32,008 nt of DNA from Streptomyces sp. SID13031 (GTDB lineage Bacteria; Actinomycetota; Actinomycetes; Propionibacteriales; Kribbellaceae). Made by a program: the position numbers and the translations under genes. Position 1 is the stretch's first letter, and the number at the start of each line of letters is the position of its first letter. Shown here piece after piece: positions 1 through 7,352 of the stretch. The stretch covers positions 1 to 32,008 of the forward strand of contig NZ_JAAGLV010000035.1 of assembly GCF_010548305.1 (NCBI RefSeq). The letters are read 5' to 3'. The notes under the pieces are model-generated. The model saw nothing but the letters and a program-made list of their open reading frames with translations. It was not told where the DNA came from and searched no databases.

Positions 1-91
1 CAGCAACCGGGGCAACTGGCAATGGCCAAGACATGCCGGGCGCGACCTTCGTTCAGCCTTGAGTGACGCCTGACGACCGTGTTGCCCCGAG

Positions 92-135
92 TTCGCAACG
101 AGGAGGCCAGGGGTTCGAATCCCCTCAGCTCCACC
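92..135 (+). tRNA. 3' half of tRNA-Ala(CGC), att-site remnant
   Basis: Read as tRNA, this stretch has a 7-nt anticodon loop TTCGCAA (92-98, anticodon CGC at 94-96), the 3' strand of the anticodon stem (99-103), a variable loop AGGCC, a perfect 5-bp T arm AGGGG/CCCCT around TTCGAAT, and the acceptor 3' strand CAGCTCC with discriminator A133. U at tRNA position 70 fits the G3-U70 alanine identity pair. The D arm and the 5' acceptor strand are absent upstream: 1-91 has no matching GGRGCTG, and CCGAG at 87-91 cannot pair properly with CGAGG at 99-103. It is therefore a 3'-half copy of the kind left by integrative elements that use tRNA genes, not a working tRNA. tmRNA also ends with an Ala-like acceptor, but the anticodon loop and variable loop favour tRNA-Ala. 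Confidence 0.75.
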
Positions 136-158
136 CAAGGTAAGAGGCCGGTCTCCCG
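121..158 (+). repeat. Left direct repeat (att-like): tRNA 3' end plus terminator arm
   Basis: The 17 bases at 121-137 match 13721-13737 at 15 positions, in the same orientation. After a divergent spacer, the 13-mer GGCCGGTCTCCCG at 146-158 recurs exactly at 13747-13759. The order tRNA 3' end then hairpin arm is kept in both copies, as expected for two attachment sites flanking an integrated element. Confidence 0.65.
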
Positions 159-176
159 TTCTGGTGACCGGCCTCT
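143..176. terminator. Hairpin terminator after the tRNA 3' end
   Basis: Arms AGAGGCCGGTC (143-153) and GACCGGCCTCT (166-176) are perfectly complementary over 11 bp, with a 12-nt loop. It lies 10 bases past the tRNA 3' end on the + strand and 17 bases past the stop of the integrase remnant on the - strand. It could therefore stop transcription from both sides. There is no strong T tract, which is usual in high-G+C bacteria. Confidence 0.6.
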
Positions 177-192
177 CGTATGACCTGAGTGA

Positions 193-478
193 CTAACGAT
201 GTCGGGGCAGGATCACGTCCATCGCTTCGGCTCCCTCGGTTAGCACCGGCCGCAGCTCGTGCCGGTACGCGGTTTCGGTTACCCGGGTGCTGCCCGACCA
301 GCTGCGAAATCTGTTTGATCTGTACGCCACTGACGCTGAGCAACGACACGAATCTGTGTCGCAGCTCGCGAGGCTCCAGTCCGCCGCGGCCAGTCCGGGT
401 GTCATGGCAACGACACGACGGAATGCGCGCCGGACGTTCGCAGCGTCGCGGAAGAGATGAGGGCCTAGGATTAAGCGC
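193..478 (-). pseudogene. Tyrosine recombinase (phage integrase) C-terminal remnant with two frameshifts
   Basis: The minus strand read across frames gives an integrase C-terminus. The first segment contains DAANVRRAFRR and GLAAADW; the second, in another frame, PRELRHRFVSLLS and ISQLVG; the third, back in the first frame, TRVTETAYRHELRPV, ending at a TAG (193-195). The box II arginine (ELRH) and the nucleophile-type Tyr (TAYRHEL) are visible. The frame breaks near 377 (about 1 base missing) and near 292 (about 2 bases missing). The second break removes the usual His after LVG. The N-terminal and core-binding domains are gone: coding similarity fades where the next gene begins. The gene points to the tRNA remnant, so it probably encoded the integrase that made the island and is now dead. 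Confidence 0.75.
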
Positions 479-1138
479 GTGTCCGGAGCCTCACCAACCG
501 CCGCCTCATCGAGCTCGCTCTATCCGTCTGAGTCCGACCTCCTTGGCGTCACAGAGCTCCCCACGTGGATCGACCGCAACTTCTTGCGGATGGACCCGTA
601 CGCGTTCGACTCGCCTGCGGGCAACCTCTTCCCCGAGTTTGTGCACGACGCAGCGCAAGGTTTCGGGGTCGACCCCAATGGCATCTACTGCATCGGCTCA
701 GGCGCGATTGGCTTGTCGTGCAACCCGAACAACGTCCAAGAAGGACACTTGAAGGCGTTCGGTGCCGGTTCGGACCTGGACGTCGCGGTGATCTCACAGT
801 TTCACTTCGACCAGGCTTGGCGAGACCTACGCGTGCTGGCACACACGGCCTACACGCCGCCCTCGAGCAAGAAACTGCGCCAGAAGCTCGACCACCAGCG
901 GTCGCGGCTATTCGACGGTGCGATTGTTGCCAACAAGCTGATGGACCGCCTGACCTTCGGGCCGCACTGGAGCCCCCATCGAATTAGGCTGCAACTCGAG
1001 TGGCGTGATCGCCTAGCCCTGAGTAGCAAGATGAACCTTTGGATCTACCGGGACTACTGGAGTGTCCGGAGCTATGTGGCCGAAGGCATGCAGAAGTGCG
1101 TAGAGAGGTTGAGGAGCTTCGATGACGACTCAGTTTGA
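479..1138 (+). CDS. Nucleotidyltransferase-like protein (partner of DUF262 protein)
   Basis: Predicted 219 aa, GTG start. The centre carries a pol-beta-type signature: GSGAIG at residues 73-78 and SDLDVAVI at 98-105, with D99 and D101 as candidate metal ligands. The gap between the GS motif and the DxD motif is about 25 residues, longer than in minimal MNT-type enzymes. The rest is a charged, helix-rich C-terminus with LWIYRDYW near residues 187-194. I recognise the fold signature but no named family. Activity (nucleotide transfer to protein or RNA, or signal synthesis) is inference. It overlaps the next gene by 17 bases, so the two are almost certainly translated together. It starts exactly where the integrase remnant ends, making it the first cargo gene. 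Confidence 0.6.
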   Translation: MSGASPTAASSSSLYPSESDLLGVTELPTWIDRNFLRMDPYAFDSPAGNLFPEFVHDAAQGFGVDPNGIYCIGSGAIGLSCNPNNVQEGHLKAFGAGSDLDVAVISQFHFDQAWRDLRVLAHTAYTPPSSKKLRQKLDHQRSRLFDGAIVANKLMDRLTFGPHWSPHRIRLQLEWRDRLALSSKMNLWIYRDYWSVRSYVAEGMQKCVERLRSFDDDSV

Positions 1139-2372
1139 CCCGCAGCTTGCAACCGCACCCCTCGCGTACAAGGTCAATGCCTTCGTCAAGGCATGGACAA
1201 GTGACCCGCCGAGTCTGGTGCTTCGCCCGGCGTTCCAGCGCAACATGGTTTGGAATGACAACCAGCGCAGCTATCTGGTCGACACCATTCTGCGGGGCCT
1301 GCCGGTACCCGAGGTCTACATCCAGAATGACACATCGCCTGACGGCGATGACCAGATCGTCGTCGTCGACGGCCAACAGCGAATCAGTGCCTGCGTCGAC
1401 TTCGTGCTCGACGGCTTCGCCCTGACTACAGACGAGGAGATCGACCCTGAGTGGCGGGGCAAGAGGTTCTCCGAGCTCAGCGACCCCTTGAAGGCGCGTT
1501 TTCGCGGATTCGTATTCGTCGCGCGCCAACTTCCCAACCTGGGTGACGCAACGCTCCGCGACATCTTCCGCCGGCTCAACCGAACCGTCGAATCGCTCGA
1601 GCCGCAAGAGCTGCGCCACGCGGCGTACACCGGCTCCTTCATCCAGTTGGTGGAGCGCGTTGCCGCGAGCGATGGTCTCGATGAGCTCGGCGTATTCAGT
1701 GCTCGTGACACGCTGCGCCGCCGTCACGACGAGTTCGTCTCCGAGGTGTCGTTCGCCGCTCTACTAGGGACGCTGCCGAACAAGAAGGAGGGACTAGACG
1801 AGAGCTATATGACCTACGAGCGGCAGGGCTTTCCTCCTGATGTCCGCGACGACCTCGCTCGGCGATTCGGTCGTGTTGACCTGTTCTTGAAGCGCAACGG
1901 CGGGTTACTCAAGCGAACGCGATTCAAGAACAAATCCGATGCCTACTCGCTGCTCTACTTTCTCCTGCGTCACGCGGACCAGATCCCGGCGGCCGACAGT
2001 GTCAATGAGGAAGTGTTCATCGATGCGCTCCGCAGCTTCTCCGAGCAGGTCAACCAGATCAAGCGTGCGGAGTCTCTCGGCAATTCGACCGAGGAGGTCC
2101 TCACCAAACCCCACGGTAAGGACGCGGCGAAGTATCTGCGCGCCGTTGAGCGCGCTGCTAGCGACCGACTCAGCCGCGTGCGGCGCAACGAGGCGTTGGA
2201 GGCAGTTCTGGGACCTCTCGTGGCCGAGTACGCGGTAGTGCCCCTCACTGCCGACGACGCAGCCTGGTTAAACGGTGCTGCAGAGGAACCGTTGAGCCCC
2301 GAGGAGCGAGCTGAACTTGACGAGGAACTGGAGCAGGCCCAGCGCGTGATCGCCGACGAGGCCGAGGACTGA
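1122..2372 (+). CDS. DUF262 domain protein (ParB/GmrS-like)
   Basis: Predicted 416 aa. The N-terminal third has the DUF262 hallmarks in order: FQRNMVWNDNQRSYLVDTIL, then GLPVPEVYI, then VVDGQQRISAC with the DGQQR motif near residues 84-88. In the family this motif belongs to a ParB/sulfiredoxin-like nucleotide-binding fold, as in GmrS of GmrSD and in SspE-type effectors. No DUF1524/HNH nuclease motif is visible in the C-terminal half, which is helical and charged and ends in an acidic tail (EERAELDEELEQ). It would therefore lack the usual nuclease domain. The ATG lies inside the end of the upstream nucleotidyltransferase-like gene, suggesting a two-component unit. A defence role is inferred from family and island context. 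Confidence 0.85.
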   Translation: MTTQFDPQLATAPLAYKVNAFVKAWTSDPPSLVLRPAFQRNMVWNDNQRSYLVDTILRGLPVPEVYIQNDTSPDGDDQIVVVDGQQRISACVDFVLDGFALTTDEEIDPEWRGKRFSELSDPLKARFRGFVFVARQLPNLGDATLRDIFRRLNRTVESLEPQELRHAAYTGSFIQLVERVAASDGLDELGVFSARDTLRRRHDEFVSEVSFAALLGTLPNKKEGLDESYMTYERQGFPPDVRDDLARRFGRVDLFLKRNGGLLKRTRFKNKSDAYSLLYFLLRHADQIPAADSVNEEVFIDALRSFSEQVNQIKRAESLGNSTEEVLTKPHGKDAAKYLRAVERAASDRLSRVRRNEALEAVLGPLVAEYAVVPLTADDAAWLNGAAEEPLSPEERAELDEELEQAQRVIADEAED

Positions 2373-2721
2373 CCGGTCGGTCGGGCACGACTGGACGGGA
2401 TCACCGTATGGACGTTGCGCATAATCAAGCCGTCGCGCCCGCGGTAAACGCATCGGCTGGACGCGGTGAAGGCAAGGCGGTCAGGACTATCTCGTGTCGA
2501 GTCCAGCTTGACCGCCGAGCGTAACACCTACCCAACTTTCCGCGATCACCTAGAGAAGTTAACAGTGCTATAAAATGCAATCTTGCGCGTCGACCGGCTG
2601 CTTTTGACCATCCAGATTCGACTGGCGAAGTATCTGCCGGAGTTTGCTCCGGTCCGGACACCGAGCAGGCGCACACCGAATCGCCTACCAGAGATCTGAT
2701 GCGCCGTCATCCGTATGCAAA
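2373..2721. other. Intergenic stretch, no gene supported
   Basis: About 350 bases between the DUF262 gene and the terminator of the convergent kinase gene. Short open frames here lack a recognisable domain or ribosome site. Apart from the small palindrome GACCGGTC just after the DUF262 stop, I see nothing functional. Confidence 0.5.
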
Positions 2722-2745
2722 CCCGCGCCGCAATGTGGGCGCGGG
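2722..2745 (-). terminator. Hairpin terminator of the kinase gene
   Basis: CCCGCGCC (2722-2729) pairs perfectly with GGCGCGGG (2738-2745) across an 8-nt loop. It lies 2 bases beyond the TAA of the minus-strand kinase gene and is followed in that direction by TTTGC. Confidence 0.55.
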
Positions 2746-2747
2746 GA

Positions 2748-4568
2748 TTAGTCTATCTGGACCCCATCCATATTGAGCTTGCTGCAGAGCACCTTAACGA
2801 TGTGAGACGGTGTAAGCGGTTCATGTCGCCGGGCAAATGGGTGAGGCAATGTCGCGCCTCTCGGGTTTTGTCGCAGAATATCTGTCTCTAAACTGCCCCA
2901 ATCTGTCGATGCCATCCGGATTCCTCCCCAGATGGCATTATGGGCAAACTGGGCAATGTGCCAAGACGGGACACCTTGTTCATTGGGGAGCGCTAGGATA
3001 TTCGCTGAGCGCTCACCGGGCTCGGGAATCTCGTCACCCTTCAGAACGAAGATGCCAATGATGAGGGGGTTCGATGAAGCTGGCGGTGTAGCTTCGAGTT
3101 GGAGCCAGAGCTTGCGATCGTCCGCTGAGAGTGACCACTGAGTCTCGCCGTCACTCTCAAGTTGTGAATCGGGCACGATCCGCTTCGCGAGGGCGGCAGC
3201 TTGTGTCCAGATGCCGTTCAACGCCAGTGTCGCCTGCCGCTGAAGGTCCGTAATCTCTGTGAGCTGCTCGGTCTTAGCCTGTCGTTCAAGAGATCGCAGC
3301 TTTGCGCGGGCGTGAATCTCTTGTAGCTCTACCTGAGCGGCGCTGAGGCCCTCTTGGCCTTGAAGCTGTAGCAAGATCTCTCTTGCGTCAGTCCCACGAG
3401 CACCGGGCTCCTTGGCCAGGAGTTGGTAAATCAGGCTGCTGAGTCCAGGATCCATGTTATCCGGCAGTGTCGGCGTAAAGCTCGCGTGCATCGATGCATA
3501 GTTTGGTCCGGGGAAGGCAATCCTCCCTGTTGCCAGTTCGTATGCGACGCAGCCGAGTGCGTAGAGATCGCTTAAGAATGTCGATGTCCATGTCTTGAAG
3601 ACTTCTGGTGCTTTATATTCCAGTGTGCCACCACCCGTGAATGAGTGGGAAGCGGTGCCAACGTCGGAAAGGCGGGAGATTCCAAAGTCTGCAAGGATCC
3701 ATCTACCGTTGTATTCAAGGATGTTGTGTGGCTTGATGTCTCGATGAACTACCTTGCTCCGATGGAGCTCGACAAGGCCGTTAGTGATATCAATGAATAT
3801 TCGCCGTGTCTCGTTGGTGGGCAGGCCCGTCGGTGCCCTCGCAATGAGATCCGCGAGGCTTCGTTCCGCCTTTGGCATAACGATTAGCAATGCGTCATTG
3901 ACGTATGCCCAGTCGATGATTGGCAGCAGGTATTGGGCGCCAACCCCCGAGAGTCGCTGAGCGACCTCGATCTCACGGTTTACCTGTTTTCTCTCGACCG
4001 CTTCTTTCGTAGGCGTGTCTGAGCTGAACTCAACGCGCTTTACTGCCAAAGATCGGCGTTGCTCATCCGTCCCCGAGTACACCGTGCCATAACTTCCAGG
4101 ACTACCTAGGCGGCTGGTTGGGTCGTACCAGAACCTCGTTCCGCTTTGGCCCTGGAACTCAATGAGCACGGTTGAATCTGGATCATCCGTGCCATCGGCG
4201 GCCTCTAAGGTCCTGATCAGTTGCTCTTCGAGGAGTTCTCGTTCAGAGTTCACTTCTCGATACAGTTGATCAGGTGGCACGTTGTTGGCGACGAGATCTC
4301 GGTGGCGTCGGGATTGCGATTGAGCCACTGAAGTCCGACTGACCCCAAGTGCGACTAGCACCTCTTCGGCCTTACTCCGCCAACTGAGGTAGCTCTGTAG
4401 TAGCTGTACCGCGGCAGCCGGCATGGGGCCAACCTGCTGTAGTTCGTTTTGGCCTTGCTGGATGACCGCTTTCGCCCGGTCGGTGAGGTATGTCGCCGCA
4501 GGATCTTCGCTTGGACTCACTGGGGTAGTTTGACACTGTCCGCCGACAATCTTCTCCCGGCCGGCCAT
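2748..4568 (-). CDS. Ser/Thr protein kinase with coiled-coil and unknown C-terminal domain
   Basis: 606 aa from the chosen ATG at 4568. An open frame continues upstream to 4913, but that part is antisense to the neighbouring gene and lacks family features. Kinase domain about residues 145-400: glycine loop GSPGSYGTVY (155-164), Lys177 in LAVKRV, HRDIKPHNIL (275-284), DFG (294-296), APE (320-322), SDLYALGC. All catalytic residues are present. The N-terminal 140 residues are helical. Residues 405-450 look like a coiled coil, followed by an unrecognised C-terminal domain of about 150 aa. There is no membrane segment or PASTA repeat, so it is cytoplasmic, unlike PknB. It is divergent from an Abi_C gene with 39 bases between starts. 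A defence role, as for staphylococcal Stk2, is inference. No clear Shine-Dalgarno is seen, so the start is uncertain. Confidence 0.88.
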   Translation of the reverse strand: MAGREKIVGGQCQTTPVSPSEDPAATYLTDRAKAVIQQGQNELQQVGPMPAAAVQLLQSYLSWRSKAEEVLVALGVSRTSVAQSQSRRHRDLVANNVPPDQLYREVNSERELLEEQLIRTLEAADGTDDPDSTVLIEFQGQSGTRFWYDPTSRLGSPGSYGTVYSGTDEQRRSLAVKRVEFSSDTPTKEAVERKQVNREIEVAQRLSGVGAQYLLPIIDWAYVNDALLIVMPKAERSLADLIARAPTGLPTNETRRIFIDITNGLVELHRSKVVHRDIKPHNILEYNGRWILADFGISRLSDVGTASHSFTGGGTLEYKAPEVFKTWTSTFLSDLYALGCVAYELATGRIAFPGPNYASMHASFTPTLPDNMDPGLSSLIYQLLAKEPGARGTDAREILLQLQGQEGLSAAQVELQEIHARAKLRSLERQAKTEQLTEITDLQRQATLALNGIWTQAAALAKRIVPDSQLESDGETQWSLSADDRKLWLQLEATPPASSNPLIIGIFVLKGDEIPEPGERSANILALPNEQGVPSWHIAQFAHNAIWGGIRMASTDWGSLETDILRQNPRGATLPHPFARRHEPLTPSHIVKVLCSKLNMDGVQID

Positions 4569-4607
4569 GCTGGTGTGGGAAGAGCGCAGCTCAGGCAGGA
4601 TGGCAGC

Positions 4608-5435
4608 ATGGAGTTTGACGACGAGCATGGCGCATCGGCCTCTTCGAGCGACCCAGCGAACGCCATCGATCTGATCGAGCAGTTGGCGGCGAAGTTGGTG
4701 GCCGCTGCGAACCCGCCGAACATCAACGATAGAGGTGATCCTGCTGGGTACAGCCGGATGCATCGCCGCCTGAATCAAACGCTTAGCCCAATGGGGGTTA
4801 GGAATCCGTTCCCGTGGCCGACATTGGTTGAGGGCGTGGCTGCTGCGAAACTGAAGGCGACCGGCGTTGGCTCGCACAGTATCCGGAAGGACTACTTCCT
4901 CCAACGTGCCCAAGTAGCCATAACCGCCCTTGAGAAACGAGCGCGTGATGACGCCGCCGGCGACATCCGCAGGGCGATCGAGACACTCGGGAGCGAGGCC
5001 GCTGCGGTTCTGCGTGACGTCTCGGCGATCAGAGCTGAGCTGGTCCGTATCGAAGGGTCTTTACTGTCAGACCCTGCAGTTGCGATCGGCAAGGCCAAGA
5101 ACCTAGCTGAGTCTACGGCCAAAGTCGTGATGCGTGAACGTGGTCAGCTATTCGCAGACAAGGATGATGTCGCAAAGCTCGCACGAGGTGCAATGGTTGC
5201 TCTTGGAGTCGACCGAGCGACGCTGGCAGTCCAATTCAAGCCGCAGGCCGAGGTCATGCAGGGCCTGCTTGGCCTCGTGCACAGCCTAGGACACTTGAGG
5301 AATAAACTCGGTGATGGCCACGGCCCCGAATCGGCGGATCCTGGCCTCGATCTCAGGCACGGACGCCTTGCGGTCCGTGCCGCTATCGCTTGGTCTGCAT
5401 TCATGATCGAGACGCTTCAGGATGACTTCCGGTAA
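4608..5435 (+). CDS. Abortive infection family protein (Abi_C-terminal domain)
   Basis: 275 aa from ATG 4608, preceded by an AGGCAGGA stretch. The frame is open further upstream, but that part overlaps the divergent kinase start. The C-terminal half fits the Abi_C family: a segment with LSDPAVAIGKAKNLAEST (about residues 150-170), then HSLGHLRNKLGDGHG near 230-245, and a closing hydrophobic helix. The RNKxGdgHG signature is the diagnostic piece. The N-terminal half (PFPWPTLVEGV and following) resembles the helical leader seen in this family but has no named domain. Family members abort phage infection by unknown means. Here it shares a short divergent promoter region with a protein kinase, so a joint kinase-regulated system is plausible but unproven. 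Confidence 0.82.
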   Translation: MEFDDEHGASASSSDPANAIDLIEQLAAKLVAAANPPNINDRGDPAGYSRMHRRLNQTLSPMGVRNPFPWPTLVEGVAAAKLKATGVGSHSIRKDYFLQRAQVAITALEKRARDDAAGDIRRAIETLGSEAAAVLRDVSAIRAELVRIEGSLLSDPAVAIGKAKNLAESTAKVVMRERGQLFADKDDVAKLARGAMVALGVDRATLAVQFKPQAEVMQGLLGLVHSLGHLRNKLGDGHGPESADPGLDLRHGRLAVRAAIAWSAFMIETLQDDFR

Positions 5436-5481
5436 ATCTAGCTGAAGGATCCGCCTCGTTATCTGGCGGTGGTGCGCCGCA

Positions 5482-5763
5482 CTAGTCGAGCATCTTGATG
5501 TCACGTACCGGTATCTGACGCACGATTTCTAAGCTATCTTGGTCGATCAGTCGACCGCACTTGAAGCACGCGTAGAGGCTGGTTGTCCACTTGTCCAGCG
5601 CAGGTTCGACTTCTTCATTCCGGTCGTTGATTGGATAGAACCCATGTTCGCTCGGGTTGTTTCCGCATAGACACTCGAAGCCACCTTGTTTCCGTGTGAC
5701 TCTATCTGGCGTTTGCGTAGGTGATGCTAAATTCATATAATTCAATTTTAACATCAATTGCAT
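5482..5763 (-). CDS. Small zinc-ribbon-like protein
   Basis: 93 aa at most. Two cysteine pairs, CLC (Cys31, Cys33) and CFKC (Cys66, Cys69), enclose a region with GFYPIND and EVEPALDKW, and LIDQDSLEIV follows. This is a compact zinc-ribbon pattern found in small actinobacterial proteins of unknown function. Three ATG codons (5763, 5754, 5736) compete for the start and none has a clear ribosome site. The first codons are unusually A+T-rich, so the true start may be 5736. It converges with the Abi_C gene, 46 bases between stops. Function unknown. Confidence 0.6.
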   Translation of the reverse strand: MQLMLKLNYMNLASPTQTPDRVTRKQGGFECLCGNNPSEHGFYPINDRNEEVEPALDKWTTSLYACFKCGRLIDQDSLEIVRQIPVRDIKMLD

Positions 5764-6549
5764 ATATGTGCAGGCCGACGAGTGAGCGCGATGCAGTTGG
5801 CAGCTATTAGTAACTGTTGCTCGTCAGCGACCCTTGATGCGTCGGCTCGCCGGCATGGTCTTCGTATCGCGGGGTTTGCCGATGCTGGGAACGCGCCAGT
5901 GGTTGAGCGCGCAAAGTTCTATCGCCGAGACCTTGGCAACTGAGCGTGCTCGGTGCATAGTGCCTGGATAGTTGGCGGGCTAATCGCTCGCCGCCGCGCC
6001 GAGTCCTGTGGGGGACGCTCATGGCCGCGAACAACGTTGGAAGCCGCCGTGGCGAGGCAGGGGGCCTGTTGAAGTCAGAGTTGGCATAGTCGTTGCGCAC
6101 AAGAAGCTGTCGGCGAAGCAAGTGACGGGCCGCCTGAGTATCTACATCGACAGGGGTCCCACTAAGTGACTCATCCCTGCGCACCTCTGATTCGCACTCC
6201 ATTTCTCCGCAGCGTCCTGACGATCTTCGTTTCGTTGAAGCCCATCCGATACGCGCGACGACCGGTCGTCGAGGCGGGCAAGTCGAGACCGATCGGTTGA
6301 TCGCTGTCGTACTAGCGCGACTTCAATCGATGATCCGACGTCCACAACCATGATGATGCCTTGAACGTGACCGCTATAAGAGTCATCGATCAACACCACC
6401 GAACGACTTTTTGCAGTATTGTGTTTGACGCGGCACCTCCCGTGATCAACCTGCGACAGCAAGCCTGTCGGCGGTCCGCGAGAGCGGTGTGACAGACGGC
6501 GTCTGCCTTGTCGTGTTCACCTGCTTTCCCACTCAAGGGGGAAATTAAA
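5764..6549. other. Gene-poor stretch, possible degraded genes
   Basis: About 790 bases without a convincing gene. A minus-strand frame at 6142-6462 (106 aa) contains a strand-like stretch VQGIIMVVDVGSSIEVALV but no known domain, no ribosome site and an atypical Arg/Ser-rich tail. Other frames overlap it or are broken by stops. The last 90 bases before the prenyltransferase start should hold its promoter, but I cannot name -35/-10 boxes with confidence. The stretch may be the scar of deleted cargo. Confidence 0.4.
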
Positions 6550-7335
6550 ATGCGAATGGTCGAACCGGACGAAGCAGCAGCAATAGGCGATGGCCCTCTT
6601 CCCGTTCACGTAGCCATCGTGATGGATGGAAACGGGCGGTGGGCTACCTATCAGGGACTAGACCGCACCAAGGGACATTTCGCAGCGAAGCAGCCAGCAT
6701 TCGACTGCATAAACCTCGCACTTGACCTTGGGATACCTTGGCTATCGATCTACGCATTCTCGCTTGAGAACTGGACGCGGCCAGCTGAAGAGCTAGATGT
6801 TCTGCTCAGCTATCCACAATGGGCATTCACCCGAAAGACCGTGGACTCGTTAAAGACGAGGGGGGTCAGGTTCCACTTCATCGGCGATCTGGCCGATGAA
6901 CGCGTCCCGCCGGAAGCGCGTGCATGGTTCACTAGGCTTGAGCAAGAGACATCACACAATGACGTGCTTGAATTGGTGGTCGCATTTAACTATAGCGGCC
7001 GAACGGAGATAGTCGAAGCTGCAAGGCGCGCAATTCTGGCTGGTGTAGCGCCAGAAGACCTCGATGTAGAATTGCTTTCCAGTTTCATGCACCTGCCGAA
7101 CATGCCTCCAGTGGATCTTTTGATTCGAACGAGTGGCGAGCAGCGAATCTCCAATTTCCTCTTATGGCACATCGCATATAGTGAATTTGTCTTCTTTGAT
7201 ACGCTGTGGCCGGATTTCAAGCGCGGTCACTTCCAATCTGCACTTGCAGAGTTTCAGGTACGACATAGGCGATACGGTGGCCTTCCATGGCTGGCTCGAA
7301 ATCCGGCAACGCGGAGTCAGGAGCAGGCCACGTAG
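6550..7335 (+). CDS. Cis-prenyltransferase (undecaprenyl diphosphate synthase family)
   Basis: 261 aa. ATG 6550 is chosen because AAGGGGG lies 8 bases upstream. Family motifs: HVAIVMDGNGRWA with the catalytic Asp at residue 26 (the E. coli UppS position), GH near 42-43, SLENW (71-75), FNYSGRTEI, and RTSGEQRISNFLLWHIAYSE near the C-terminus, which binds the diphosphate of IPP. The family condenses isopentenyl diphosphate onto an allylic primer to build Z-polyprenyl diphosphates. Length is normal (about 250 aa). The usual GHxxG region reads GHFAAK, a departure from house-keeping UppS that could affect substrate or chain length. Being island cargo in an operon with a dikinase-like enzyme, it is probably an accessory enzyme rather than the essential cell-wall copy. 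Confidence 0.9.
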   Translation: MRMVEPDEAAAIGDGPLPVHVAIVMDGNGRWATYQGLDRTKGHFAAKQPAFDCINLALDLGIPWLSIYAFSLENWTRPAEELDVLLSYPQWAFTRKTVDSLKTRGVRFHFIGDLADERVPPEARAWFTRLEQETSHNDVLELVVAFNYSGRTEIVEAARRAILAGVAPEDLDVELLSSFMHLPNMPPVDLLIRTSGEQRISNFLLWHIAYSEFVFFDTLWPDFKRGHFQSALAEFQVRHRRYGGLPWLARNPATRSQEQAT

Positions 7336-7352
7336 TAGAAAGAAGGAAGCCA

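Noticed and set aside
1..137. 3' end of tmRNA (ssrA)
   Set aside because: tmRNA shares the Ala-type acceptor end, but TTCGCAA in anticodon-loop position and the 5-nt variable loop fit tRNA-Ala better. No tag-peptide or pseudoknot sequence was recognised upstream.
4569..4913. N-terminal extension of the kinase frame
   Set aside because: It is antisense to the Abi_C gene start, lacks family features, and would hide that gene's ribosome site. The ATG at 4568 is preferred.
5713..5741. Sigma-70-like promoter TTGCGT-17-TATAAT on the + strand
   Set aside because: The spacing is good, but the -35 match is weak and no gene follows on that strand. The A+T-rich stretch is also the 5' end of the zinc-ribbon gene.
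6142..6462. 106-aa minus-strand frame as a real gene
   Set aside because: No domain, no ribosome site, and Arg/Ser-rich low-information sequence in its second half. Kept only as a possibility within the gap.
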